Positions 45,335 through 54,571 of a stretch of DNA of 64,000 nt are shown piece after piece. Numbering within the stretch: the first letter of the stretch is position 1; the number at the start of each line of letters is the position of its first letter. The DNA is from CAVQBP01 sp963710745 (GTDB taxonomy: Bacteria; Bacteroidota; Ignavibacteria; Ignavibacteriales; Ignavibacteriaceae): contig CAVQBP010000024.1 of NCBI GenBank assembly GCA_963710745.1, positions 62,001 to 126,000 on the forward strand. The letters are read 5' to 3'. The notes beneath the pieces are model-generated. The model saw only the letters and a program-made list of their open reading frames with translations, was not told where the DNA came from and searched no databases. The position numbers and the translations under genes were made by a program.

Positions 45335-46140
45335 GTAGTCGGCCATAACCATATCGATAATTTGACAATAACCATATCGCAAAGCAGAATCAGCAAAGAA
45401 GAAACAACAACCGAAGTTGTAGATGCTTTCCCTACACCTACAGTGCCGTTATCAGCATTATAACCCTTATATGAACCAACGGCACCAACAATAAAACCGA
45501 AAATAAATGTCTTTAAAAATGGCGGGATAAAATCTCCGAAAACTAATGATTTAAATGCGGAATCAATGTAAAGCTGAAAATTTATTCCTGTAGAAAGTGC
45601 AATAGCAATATAACCACCTAATATTGCAAGGAAATCTACATACATTGTAATTATCGGCATAATAAAAGTGCAGGCTAAAATTCTGGTAACTACCAAATAT
45701 TTATAAGGATGAATTGCAGACACTTCCATCGCATCTATTTGTTCAGTAACTCTCATGGAGCCTAATTCAGCACCAATCCCGGAGCTAACTCTGCCGGCAA
45801 AGATTAATGCCGTGATAACCGGTCCCAATTCACGAATAACGGATAAAGCGACCATACTAGGCAGAAAGTATTCAGCACCAAAACGCTGCATAACCGGTTG
45901 ACTCTGCATGGTCAAAACTAACCCAATTATAAATCCAGTAACCGTTACAATTGGCAATGTTTTAATTCCCAATTCAACCATATGCTTTTTAATTTCATTG
46001 AATTCGAAAGGAGGTACGAAAACATTTTTGAAAAATTGAAGGGAAAAGGTCGTTAAACCGGCAACTGTTTTAAAAAATTCCGTTAATTTTGGACTATTTA
46101 ATAACAGTTCGTCATTAACTTTTGTATCTTGTTCCGCCAA
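45331..46140 (-). CDS. mlaE: MlaE-family ABC transporter permease
   Basis: This 269-aa integral membrane protein has the MlaE signature IRELGPVITALIFAGRVSSG and the coupling helix GSMRVTEQIDAMEV. About five to six membrane helices are visible. It is the first gene of the mlaEFD-type operon and is overlapped by mlaF by four bases. Together the proteins maintain outer-membrane lipid asymmetry. Confidence 0.93.
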   Translation of the reverse strand: MAEQDTKVNDELLLNSPKLTEFFKTVAGLTTFSLQFFKNVFVPPFEFNEIKKHMVELGIKTLPIVTVTGFIIGLVLTMQSQPVMQRFGAEYFLPSMVALSVIRELGPVITALIFAGRVSSGIGAELGSMRVTEQIDAMEVSAIHPYKYLVVTRILACTFIMPIITMYVDFLAILGGYIAIALSTGINFQLYIDSAFKSLVFGDFIPPFLKTFIFGFIVGAVGSYKGYNADNGTVGVGKASTTSVVVSSLLILLCDMVIVKLSIWLWPTT

Positions 46141-46510
46141 AATGATTTGAAGATATTTGTTTCTTTTTATAGTCGAAAATAATAAAAATTATAGCTCAAA
46201 AAAAGAAGTTGAGCCCGCTTTCACCTTTAATCTTTTTTCTCTCCTGTTTTAAGCAAAAAGTTATTTCTTAATAAGAAGCGTTAAAAGTAAATACATAATA
46301 GTGATTAAATAATTTTCTTTGTAGTGATGTATGTCTCTTTAATTATTAAAATATTCTTAATTTATCTTTCCAATGAATATCATTAATATAGATTATTATA
46401 CTAAATATGTGAGTGAGATCAATCTTGTAATACAGATAAAAAAATAAATTAAGTTTGAAAGATATTTGAAAGGATGGTTTTGGCTACCGATTTTAATAAT
46501 ATTCTGAATT
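46141..46510. other. 370-base AT-rich intergenic region
   Basis: This lies between the start of mlaE and the end of the small lipoprotein gene, both on the minus strand. A stem-loop GCTCAA/TTGAGC sits at about 46193-46212 near the mlaE side, with a TATAAT-like sequence next to it on the minus strand that may be the mlaE promoter. No ORF was supported. Confidence 0.45.
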
Positions 46511-46759
46511 TTAATTACCTGCAGGGGTTTTGTATTTTATGATAGTTGAATCAGAATTTTTACTTTTTTTCTTCAATGTATCTTTTCTGTGTTCTTTCCA
46601 TTCTCTTTCCTCAATCGACTCATAATTTTTAGGTTTCTTTGCCTTAATATTTAAGCTATCTGTTTTACTGTCTGTATTTTTATTTTCTTTGTCATTTGAA
46701 CATGATAAAAAAGATAACATTATTAATATCACCAGGAATATTTTCATGGTTTTAATCAT
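46511..46759 (-). CDS. Small lysine-rich predicted lipoprotein
   Basis: This 82-aa protein has a lipoprotein signal (KIFLVILIMLSFLSCSN) and a highly charged mature part rich in Lys, Asp and Ser. Its ATG overlaps the stop of the chitinase-like gene as ATGA, so the two are translationally coupled. An internal Met at residue 5 is an alternative start. No family is recognised. Coupling suggests a role in display or handling of the secreted enzyme, which is inference. Confidence 0.7.
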   Translation of the reverse strand: MIKTMKIFLVILIMLSFLSCSNDKENKNTDSKTDSLNIKAKKPKNYESIEEREWKEHRKDTLKKKSKNSDSTIIKYKTPAGN

Positions 46760-49224
46760 TTCATTAAAATCATTTTATTCACAAGACTTTCCTTACCATT
46801 AATGGAACTATATATTACTTTATAAATATATACACCCGAACTAATATGTAGTCCCTGCATATTAGTTCCGTTCCACGATATTACATGATAGCCGGAAGAC
46901 AATTCATTTTCTTCCTTTACCCAAATTAATTGACCTAATGAATTAAATATTTGTAAACTTGCGTTTCCGTTTGAAGGTAATGAAAATGAAATATTTGTAC
47001 CCGGATTGAAAGGATTAGGATAATTTTGATAAAGTTTAAAATCTCCCGGAATTATGTTGTTTTTATCAGCTACATCTACAGTGATATTAAAGTAATCAAG
47101 AATTCTCGACATAAGCTGAATTCTATCTGAATCAGGATAAATTGTTTCGAATGGGAAAGCCAGGTATACCAGATGAGCCGGCTTTGCGCCGCCTGAAAAA
47201 TTGCCGGTAAAAGAAATTCCTGCAGCGCCGCTATCAAGCGGGACGTCTATATATTTTAATATCTCCGTTGCACCATTGTTACCTCTTATTGCATCAGGAC
47301 TAGTAACATTATATGTCCCATGTGTACCATCATCAAAATTTATTACAGGTAACCCGGAAAAATAAGTATCGTTTATACCTGACACAGAGTAATACTTATC
47401 GTAAGAATTTGCAGGAGTATTGTTTATACAATTTGCTTTCAAATAATTGTAGTAGAATAATTTATCGGAAGCACTGGACCATCTTTGTCCCAAATCCCAT
47501 CCTATGCCAGATCCTGAAATAAAAAGGTTACCGCCATTATCCATAAAACTTTTGATCTTTCCCTGTTCTGTTTGTGTTAATGTCTCGGTACTTTTATTAC
47601 CGGTTATCCAGATAACATTACTATAATCATTTAGATTTAATTGATTATTAAAAACCGTCTGGTTTGAGCATGAAGAAAAGCTATACCCGTTTTTTATTAA
47701 TGGATCGGCATACATCCTGACAAAATTAATACTCTTTGTTGTATCTATTGATAAATTAAAGCTGTTCACTATTAAAACATGATTATTACTTAAAGTTGTT
47801 GCTGCTAATGCTTCAGTTTCTGGTGAATAACCAAAATTATTTTTTGCTCTTACTTTAAAGTAGTAAGACTTATTTTTCTGTAATCCCTGAACTATAACAT
47901 TATTAGTATTTACTTCCTGCAGCGAATCGAAATTTATTCCATCTTCACTGACAAATATTTCAAATGATTTGGTTCCGGTCGGGAATGAATAACTTAACCT
48001 GACAGATGAATCATTTTCAGCAGACACAAAAAAATTAGTTGGAACTTCGGGAGGCGGAATTACTCCGTTTCCGAATTTTACCGAGAGAAGATTCCACAGT
48101 TCCTGTCTGGTACCGTCATAACCCAGTGCCCACATTCCAACACCTTTTAGATTTTTACTGATTGCAAGGTTATATTTCAACGCAAGACTCGAATCATTAT
48201 CAAACCAAACCTGGTTCCATTTTCCATTATCCCACCTGTACCAGGGTGTTTGATATAAATTGTTCCAGAGAATTCCATAATTTTCAGAACCTGGCTGGGT
48301 AACTTCAAAATATGGCGAACTTACAAATGCAGTAACTGCTGATCCTGCATTCTGATTTGCAGTTGTCCAATATGCACCATAATAAGGTACACCCAAAATT
48401 AATTTTTCAGGGAATTTTTGAGTTACCTGTCCGTATTGAACGTTTATAGTATTCGAGACATTAATACTTCCGCCTGTAAATGGAGCAACAGGTCCGGTTG
48501 TCGAGCTCCAGCTGCCGAAAAAATCGTATCCCATGACAAATAAATAGTCGCAGCTATTAGCTAAACCTGAGAAATCCCATCCGCCCCAATTTACTGCAGG
48601 AGATGCAAAAGAGACCTCTTTACCGGGAAAAGCTGAATGAATTGAATCAGTAAGATCTTTCATAAAAGAATTTATATGTGTTCCATTATCTGCTGTTGAG
48701 ACCCCTTCAAAATCAATATTTATTCCGTCAAGCTTATAAGTATCTATTTTATTTTTTGCATTTTGAATAAAATTTGCTTTTGCCAGTGAATCAGAAATAA
48801 TTTGATGAATCTCATCACTAACAAAATTTACCGCAACCATTATTACTTTAACTCCATTTGTGTGAGCTTTATTAATCACATCCGTCCACGGCCAGGCTGA
48901 AGGATTATCAATAGCTCCGGTATTTGAAACCGGGAAAGCAAATGCAGCTATATGCGAAAGTAAATCATACCTTAGATAATTATATGCACCGTTATTATAT
49001 TCCCATTCAGGCAGGTATCCGAAAACAGAACGATTAAGTTTATTTTCCTTAGTAGTATCCAGTGTAATAATACCTTCACCATTTAAAGAAAATTTGGATA
49101 ATATTTTTTCTTTCGTTTTATATTTCTCGTATTCCTGTTCATGTATACCCGGGTGAGATTGTCCAAAAATAAAATTTGAAAAAAAGATAGTAATTAATAT
49201 GTTAAGAATGAGTAATTTCTGCAT
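46756..49224 (-). CDS. Secreted GH18 chitinase-like protein with FN3 domain and type IX secretion signal
   Basis: This 822-aa protein starts with a signal peptide (cleavage near FIFGQS). A GH18 barrel (about 65-395) has the active-site motif LDGINIDFEGV, matching DxxDxDxE. An FN3 domain follows (about 405-490, LQKNKSYYFKVRAKNNFG). A flavodoxin/ThuA-like segment comes next (about 495-700, VIWITGNKS and GGNLFISGSGIGWDLG). The C-terminal sorting domain has YQNYPNPFNPGTNISF and ends GVYIYKVIYSS...KMILMK. It would be exported by the type IX system to the surface or medium and cleave chitin, chitooligosaccharides or peptidoglycan-like glycans. Confidence 0.9.
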   Translation of the reverse strand: MQKLLILNILITIFFSNFIFGQSHPGIHEQEYEKYKTKEKILSKFSLNGEGIITLDTTKENKLNRSVFGYLPEWEYNNGAYNYLRYDLLSHIAAFAFPVSNTGAIDNPSAWPWTDVINKAHTNGVKVIMVAVNFVSDEIHQIISDSLAKANFIQNAKNKIDTYKLDGINIDFEGVSTADNGTHINSFMKDLTDSIHSAFPGKEVSFASPAVNWGGWDFSGLANSCDYLFVMGYDFFGSWSSTTGPVAPFTGGSINVSNTINVQYGQVTQKFPEKLILGVPYYGAYWTTANQNAGSAVTAFVSSPYFEVTQPGSENYGILWNNLYQTPWYRWDNGKWNQVWFDNDSSLALKYNLAISKNLKGVGMWALGYDGTRQELWNLLSVKFGNGVIPPPEVPTNFFVSAENDSSVRLSYSFPTGTKSFEIFVSEDGINFDSLQEVNTNNVIVQGLQKNKSYYFKVRAKNNFGYSPETEALAATTLSNNHVLIVNSFNLSIDTTKSINFVRMYADPLIKNGYSFSSCSNQTVFNNQLNLNDYSNVIWITGNKSTETLTQTEQGKIKSFMDNGGNLFISGSGIGWDLGQRWSSASDKLFYYNYLKANCINNTPANSYDKYYSVSGINDTYFSGLPVINFDDGTHGTYNVTSPDAIRGNNGATEILKYIDVPLDSGAAGISFTGNFSGGAKPAHLVYLAFPFETIYPDSDRIQLMSRILDYFNITVDVADKNNIIPGDFKLYQNYPNPFNPGTNISFSLPSNGNASLQIFNSLGQLIWVKEENELSSGYHVISWNGTNMQGLHISSGVYIYKVIYSSINGKESLVNKMILMK

Positions 49225-49457
49225 TATAAAGATAAGCTCCCGGAATTTTTGTGAATGTATATTCTATTATTTTAGTTGATATTTGTATCTTAAGATTAAA
49301 ATCTTATTAAAATTATAACAATCTTTAACCATGAAAATATATAATTAGTTTTTCATGAGCAATTATATAATACTTAATTATAATTTTTTATAAACATTTT
49401 AATCGATCTCCATGGTTTAATATTGATATTCACTCTTCAATTAACAAAGGAGAATAA

Positions 49458-50561
49458 ATGAAAAAATACGTCCGTCGTGATTTTATAAAAACTGCAGGTA
49501 TAGCAGCAATTGGTGCCGGCTCCCTTTCTATGGCAGGCTGCGAAACAAAAACGGAAAGCTCTCCTGCTAAAAATTCCGGTAAAACTTATGAATGGAAAAT
49601 GGTTACAACCTGGCCTCCTCACTTTCCAATTTTAGGAGAGTATGCTGATGAACTTGGTAAATGGGTAGGTGAGATGTCAGATGGAAGATTGAAAATTCAG
49701 GTTTACGGCGGCGGAGAATTAGTACCGGCTTTGGAAGTTTTTGATGCCGTTTCATCAGGAGTTGCAGAAATGGGACATGGAGCTGCTTACTATTGGGCAG
49801 GAAAATTACCGTCTGCTCAATTCTTCGGCTGCGTTCCTTTTGGAATGAATGCCCAGCAGGTTAACGCCTGGCTCTACTTAGGCGGCGGTTTAGAGCTCTG
49901 GAGAGAACTATACAAAGATCATAATTTAACGCCTTTTCCGTGTGGTAATACAGGCGGACAAATGGGAGGCTGGTTTAATAAAGAAATAAATACTGTTAAG
50001 GATTTTATCGGTTTGAAAATGAGAATACCGGGCCTTGGCGGAAAAGTAATTACTAAAACCGGAGCTACTTCTATTTTAGCACCGGGAGGCGAACTATATA
50101 CAGATCTTGACAGAGGTGTAATTGATGCGCTTGAATGGGTTGGACCTTATCATGACAGCTTAATGGGATTCGATAAAATTGCAAAATACTATTATTATCC
50201 GGGCTGGCAGGAACCGGGTTCAGTTCTCGAATTACTTGTAAACAAAAATGCTTTTGAACAGCTTCCGGATGACTTAAAAAATATAATTGAAGCTGCTGCT
50301 GCAAAAGTGAATGTATTAATGCTGTCGGCTTTCGAAGCAAAGAATACCGAATATTATTTAAAAATGAAGCAAGAGGGTAAAGTCCGGTTCCGTCAGTTTT
50401 CAGATGAAATTCTTGAAGCGTTAAGAAATTATACTGAAGAAGTCATAAATGAAATTACTTCATCTAATGCAATGGCTAAAAAAGTTTACGATTCCTACAG
50501 CAGTTTCAAGAAAAATATTTATGAATGGGATTCAATCGCAGAAAGGAATTATAAAGTATAA
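49458..50561 (+). CDS. TRAP transporter solute-binding protein (DctP/TakP type)
   Basis: This 367-aa protein has a twin-arginine start (VRRDFIKTAGIAAIGAG) and a lipoprotein-type cysteine (C28 in SMAGCETK). The mature part has the DctP fold with GGGELVPALEVFDAVSSG, the carboxylate-binding arginine in LKMRIPGLGGKV, and DALEWVGPYHDS and YYYYPGWQEPG. The last motifs are those of the TakP group that binds 2-oxo or hydroxy monocarboxylates. It is convergent with the dctQM permease genes on the other strand, 13 bases apart. The ribosome site AAAGGAG is strong. Confidence 0.9.
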   Translation: MKKYVRRDFIKTAGIAAIGAGSLSMAGCETKTESSPAKNSGKTYEWKMVTTWPPHFPILGEYADELGKWVGEMSDGRLKIQVYGGGELVPALEVFDAVSSGVAEMGHGAAYYWAGKLPSAQFFGCVPFGMNAQQVNAWLYLGGGLELWRELYKDHNLTPFPCGNTGGQMGGWFNKEINTVKDFIGLKMRIPGLGGKVITKTGATSILAPGGELYTDLDRGVIDALEWVGPYHDSLMGFDKIAKYYYYPGWQEPGSVLELLVNKNAFEQLPDDLKNIIEAAAAKVNVLMLSAFEAKNTEYYLKMKQEGKVRFRQFSDEILEALRNYTEEVINEITSSNAMAKKVYDSYSSFKKNIYEWDSIAERNYKV

Positions 50562-50574
50562 GATTCGGAATTTC

Positions 50575-51894
50575 TCATACCCCTAAAATCTTTGGCAGCC
50601 ATAAAGCTATATCCGGCCAGAATATAACAGCAAGAAGCGCCATTAGCTGTAAGACTACATAAGGAATAATCCCCCTATATAGATGTGATGTAGTTACACC
50701 TTCAGGCGCAACTCCCTTCAAATAAAATATTGAAAAGCCGAACGGCGGAGTTAGGAAAGATGTCTGTAAGTTCATCGCAATCAATATACCGATCCATAAA
50801 AGATTTATATTCATATGAATAAATATCGGAGCTACTATCGGTACAATTATAAAAGTGATTTCAATAAAATCGATAAAGAATCCGCAGATGAAAATCACGA
50901 CCATAACAATCACCAGAAAATGATGAGGTTCAAGATTTGATGAAAGTATTAAACTAGATAAGTAGATATCTCCGTGCAGACCTCTGAAGACTAATCCGAA
51001 AGCTGCTGCACCAACAAGTATAAAGAAAACCATGCTTGTTAAAGTTGTAGTTCTAAGCATTACTTCTTTTAAGATAGTGATTGAAAATTTTTTTCTCAAT
51101 AAAGCCAGAATTGTCGCGCCTAATGCCCCGACTGCCGCAGCTTCAGTTGGAGAAGCAATCCCGGCAAATATTGAACCTAAAACTGCTAAAACGAGTGTAA
51201 ATGGCAGAAGGAAGGCATTAATAATTTTATTTAATTTCTTCCTGCCTTTAAATTTTTCTAATTCCTCATCAGGCATAGCCGGTAATGACTTAGGTCTTAT
51301 GAAAGTTAAAATAACAAGCCAGATAAAATAAAGGAGGACAAGTAAGACACCCGGTATAACTGCACCAACAAAAAGTGCCCCGACAGAGATATTTAAAACA
51401 CTTCCGAGTAATACCAAAACAATGCTTGGCGGAATAATCTGTCCCAGAGTTCCCGATGCCATGATAATACCTGAAGATGCTCTCGGATGATAGCCTCTTT
51501 TAAGCATTACAGGCAAACTAAGAACTCCCATTGTTACAACTGTTGCACCTACTATCCCTGTCGAAGCCCCCATCATAGCACCGACAATCAAAACTGAATA
51601 AGCCAGTCCGCCTCTCAATTTTCCGAAAAGTAATGCCATGGTTTCCAATAACTCTTCTGCCAGCCCGGATTTTTCCAGCATCACTCCCATAAATATAAAT
51701 AATGGTACCGCAATCAGGACATAGTTACTCATTATTCCCCAGATTCTTAAAGGAAGCAGATTGAAAAAGTTAAGGCCAAAAGTGAACAAGCCAAATATTA
51801 ATGAAACACCGCCTAATGTAAATGATACAGGAAAACCTATAAGAAGAAAAATCAATACGGTTAGGAAAAATATTATCGGTAAAAAATCTGCCAT
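50575..51894 (-). CDS. dctM: TRAP transporter large permease subunit (DctM)
   Basis: This 439-aa membrane protein has about 12 helices and DctM family loops: PLFIFMGVMLEKSGLAE, GATVVTMGVLSLPVML, SGTLGQIIPPSIVLVLLG and FIDFIEITFIIVPIVAP. It carries out sodium-coupled transport of organic acids delivered by the DctP protein. Its start codon overlaps the dctQ stop by one base, so translation is coupled. Confidence 0.94.
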   Translation of the reverse strand: MADFLPIIFFLTVLIFLLIGFPVSFTLGGVSLIFGLFTFGLNFFNLLPLRIWGIMSNYVLIAVPLFIFMGVMLEKSGLAEELLETMALLFGKLRGGLAYSVLIVGAMMGASTGIVGATVVTMGVLSLPVMLKRGYHPRASSGIIMASGTLGQIIPPSIVLVLLGSVLNISVGALFVGAVIPGVLLVLLYFIWLVILTFIRPKSLPAMPDEELEKFKGRKKLNKIINAFLLPFTLVLAVLGSIFAGIASPTEAAAVGALGATILALLRKKFSITILKEVMLRTTTLTSMVFFILVGAAAFGLVFRGLHGDIYLSSLILSSNLEPHHFLVIVMVVIFICGFFIDFIEITFIIVPIVAPIFIHMNINLLWIGILIAMNLQTSFLTPPFGFSIFYLKGVAPEGVTTSHLYRGIIPYVVLQLMALLAVIFWPDIALWLPKILGV

Positions 51895-52418
51895 CAGTTC
51901 TTATTTGATTTGCTATGATTCTTAATTTCTAAAAATGATTTAAATGCTAATGAAATCCCCTGAAGCAATAAAAAGACAAATGAAATGGGAATAAAAGCCT
52001 TAATGACATAACGTGCAGGAAGTCCTCCCGCATCCGGGGAGGTTTCCTTAAAAAGAAAAGAATTAATAACAAAATCCTTTGATGTATAAATTGCCAATAC
52101 ACAAAACGGGATCAAAAATAATACGGCTCCAAAAAAATTTATCCATGCTTTCTTATCTTCCGGAAACCTTGAATAAAACACATCAACACGGACATGCTCG
52201 TCTTTAATTAGAGTATAAGCGGCGGACATTAGAAATATTATTGCAAATAAATGCCATTCAAGTTCCTGCAAAGCAATGCTGCTTTCATTTAAGATATATC
52301 TTGTAAAAACATCATAACAGGTAACGAGAATCAGTACAAATGTAAGCCAGGAAGTAAAAATTCCAAGCTTCGTATTAAGTCTATCAATAAATTTTATATA
52401 TCCATTAATAAACTTCAT
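51894..52418 (-). CDS. dctQ: TRAP transporter small permease subunit (DctQ)
   Basis: This 174-aa protein has four membrane helices. It has the family features FTSWLTFVLILVTCYDVFTR, ELEWHLFAIIFLMSAAYTL and DEHVRVDVFYSRF. DctQ bridges the large permease in the membrane. It is adjacent to and coupled with dctM, and follows yraN by two bases. Confidence 0.92.
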   Translation of the reverse strand: MKFINGYIKFIDRLNTKLGIFTSWLTFVLILVTCYDVFTRYILNESSIALQELEWHLFAIIFLMSAAYTLIKDEHVRVDVFYSRFPEDKKAWINFFGAVLFLIPFCVLAIYTSKDFVINSFLFKETSPDAGGLPARYVIKAFIPISFVFLLLQGISLAFKSFLEIKNHSKSNKN

Positions 52419-52420
52419 AA

Positions 52421-52789
52421 TTACATAAAGGCGTTTTCATAATGGTTAACTAAAGGCTTAATTTTTGACCTGAATAAAACAGCTACAACATCGAACCGGC
52501 AGTCGGTATCTTTAATATCCTTTTCATAAAGATACGCTTCAGCAATTTTCCTGACCTGCCGGATTTTATTTTTTGTGATACCATACTCCGGACTTCCAAA
52601 TTCCAGATTTTGTCTTGATTTAACTTCAATAAATACAATATATTTTTTCTCCGGGTCTAAAGCTATTATATCAATTTCTCCTTTTCCATATCTGTAATTT
52701 CTTTCTATAATTTCATATCCTTTGGAAGTAAGGAGCTCAACGGCAATATCTTCACCTTCCTCACCGATTTTTTTTGTAGCTTGAGACAT
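52421..52789 (-). CDS. UPF0102/YraN family endonuclease-like protein
   Basis: This 122-aa protein has the PD-(D/E)xK-type core GKGEIDIIALDPEK and FIEVKSRQNLEFG. It also has GEEGEDIAVELLTSKGYEI and the C-terminal CRFDVVAVLF. The family is close to Holliday junction resolvases, but its activity is unproven. It is 2 bases from dctQ and 137 bases downstream of rnhB. Confidence 0.93.
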   Translation of the reverse strand: MSQATKKIGEEGEDIAVELLTSKGYEIIERNYRYGKGEIDIIALDPEKKYIVFIEVKSRQNLEFGSPEYGITKNKIRQVRKIAEAYLYEKDIKDTDCRFDVVAVLFRSKIKPLVNHYENAFM

Positions 52790-52926
52790 ATTTCAAAATG
52801 GAAAATGTTACATTGTAAATGTAAAATGGGTAATTACCTTTATGCATTTATTCATTTTTACAATCCTGATTTTGGTATAATGAAAAACACGGCTAAAATT
52901 TAATCATATTATCTGCTCAAATATTA

Positions 52927-53562
52927 CTAATCGGCTGGCGGTTCCATAGCAAATTCGAATTCGGGTTCATCGTTTAAAATTTTATATAAAAAAGTCTTCC
53001 TATGAAAAACAGAGGGTCCAAAAGTTTTTATAGCTTTGATGTGTTCATGTGTAGCATAGCCTTTATTCTTTGACCATAAGTATTGTGGAAACTTTGGGCA
53101 CATTCTTTGCATTATTCTGTCCCTGGCTACTTTTGCCAGAATTGAAGCAGCTGCAATAGCAAAAGATTTTGAATCACCTTTCACAATCGGAATTGCCGGG
53201 ATACTGCTGTTAAATGTCTTATTTCCGTCAATTAGAATTAAATGAGGTTTAACCTTTAACCTGTTCACAGACATAGACATTGCTAAAAGAGAAGCTTGTA
53301 AAATATTTATTTTATCAATCTGTATATGAGAGACTGCAGAAACTGAACACGCTAAACATTTTTCAATTATCAAAGGAACTAATTCCTCCCGTTCTGTTGC
53401 TGATAGCTGTTTTGAATCATTAACCCCTTCGATATAATCATCAGGAGAAAATAGAACTGAAGCTGCTACAACAGGACCTGCCAGCGGACCGCGTCCGACT
53501 TCATCGGCTCCCGCAACAAGTTTTATTTTCTTTTTAAGAAATGAATTATCAAAATTTTTCAT
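52927..53562 (-). CDS. rnhB: Ribonuclease HII
   Basis: This 211-aa protein starts with the catalytic GADEVGRGPLAGPVVAASV (Asp and Glu) and continues with VNDSKQLSATERE. Next come LILIDGNKT (third acid), KGDSKSFAIAAASILAKVAR and YATHEHIKAIKTFGPS. It removes ribonucleotides and RNA primers from DNA. Its start overlaps the UbiA stop by four bases, so the two are coupled. Confidence 0.96.
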   Translation of the reverse strand: MKNFDNSFLKKKIKLVAGADEVGRGPLAGPVVAASVLFSPDDYIEGVNDSKQLSATEREELVPLIIEKCLACSVSAVSHIQIDKINILQASLLAMSMSVNRLKVKPHLILIDGNKTFNSSIPAIPIVKGDSKSFAIAAASILAKVARDRIMQRMCPKFPQYLWSKNKGYATHEHIKAIKTFGPSVFHRKTFLYKILNDEPEFEFAMEPPAD

Positions 53563-54398
53563 TTACCAAGAAATATAGCACTTAATCCAAAAATCATATC
53601 CAATTTTAAAATAAAACTCAACTTATTCAAGTTTGTGACGGAATCATTTTTATATATTGATACGAGTACATAAACCAGAATCGGATTTACAATGCTCATT
53701 ACAATAATAAAATATTCTATTTTGTAAAATCTGAATATAAAAGGATAACAGGTAAATAGAATTAATGAGGCAGTTATAATAACAATAAAATATTTTGCAG
53801 ATGAAAAACCAAATTTAGTGGGAAAAGTTTCAATTCCGTTTTTTATATCACCGTTAATATCTTCCATATCCTTAACAATCTCACGAATAAAATTTATAAG
53901 CAAAGCAAATAAAGCAGGTATAACCGCAAAGGAAATGTTATTTACTGAAACACCTCCATAAATGAAAGTTAATCCGGTAAGTACAGCTATTGAAAAATTA
54001 CCCAGAAGAGCTACCGACTTAATTTTATAAGAGTAGATAAACAGCAGCATAATGGTTAAGACAGCAATCATGACCGCAGTATAATTGATTAATATCGCCA
54101 GCAGCAGCCCTGATATTGAAAAAGTTGCATAATAAACTATAGCTAACCTTGTACTCAGAATGCCTGAAGCTAATGGTCTTCCGGGGCGATTTATACTATC
54201 TATTTTAATATCAAAAAAATCATTAATTATATAACCAGCCGCAGCAATAAATGACGCAGAAACTGAAGCTAAAAAAGTCTGCAAAGGAATTTCATTTTTA
54301 TCTGAACAAATTAAACCTGCAATTATAACTGTTAAAAACACAATTAAGACATTCAGAGGACGGCAGATTTTTATTAACGGTAAAATTCTTTTGTGCAT
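53559..54398 (-). CDS. UbiA-family prenyltransferase (geranylgeranylglycerol-phosphate GGT-like)
   Basis: This 279-aa membrane protein has about nine helices and two aspartate-rich motifs, NDFFDIKIDSINRPGRPLAS (near residue 60) and DMEDINGDIKNG (near 180). UbiA enzymes attach a polyprenyl chain to an acceptor. This subgroup, common in Bacteroidota, resembles digeranylgeranylglyceryl phosphate synthase. The real acceptor (quinone precursor or lipid) is not clear. It is coupled with rnhB. Confidence 0.88.
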   Translation of the reverse strand: MHKRILPLIKICRPLNVLIVFLTVIIAGLICSDKNEIPLQTFLASVSASFIAAAGYIINDFFDIKIDSINRPGRPLASGILSTRLAIVYYATFSISGLLLAILINYTAVMIAVLTIMLLFIYSYKIKSVALLGNFSIAVLTGLTFIYGGVSVNNISFAVIPALFALLINFIREIVKDMEDINGDIKNGIETFPTKFGFSSAKYFIVIITASLILFTCYPFIFRFYKIEYFIIVMSIVNPILVYVLVSIYKNDSVTNLNKLSFILKLDMIFGLSAIFLGK

Positions 54399-54493
54399 GC
54401 TGCTTAACTGTTTTATTGTTGAAGGTTCTATTATTATCGAGAAAGCTCTTTACTCAATAAATAAATAACTAAAAATTATATTTCATCTTAGCG

Positions 54494-54517
54494 ATTTAAC
54501 AATTCAACAATTTATCA
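54494..54517. repeat. Octamer array ATTTAACA-ATTCAACA-ATTTATCA
   Basis: Three contiguous eight-base units are related to the arrays at 20559, 21291 and 23703. They lie in the 173-base spacer between the Omp85 gene and the UbiA gene, about 30 kb from the other copies. Confidence 0.5.
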
Positions 54518-54571
54518 ATATATTTTTATTTGTTACTAATTTTATTTCAGGAGACAGCTTTTCATTTGAAA

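Noticed and set aside
52808..52826. ACATT/AATGT small inverted repeat upstream of yraN
   Set aside because: Five-base arms in AT-rich DNA; not distinguishable from chance.
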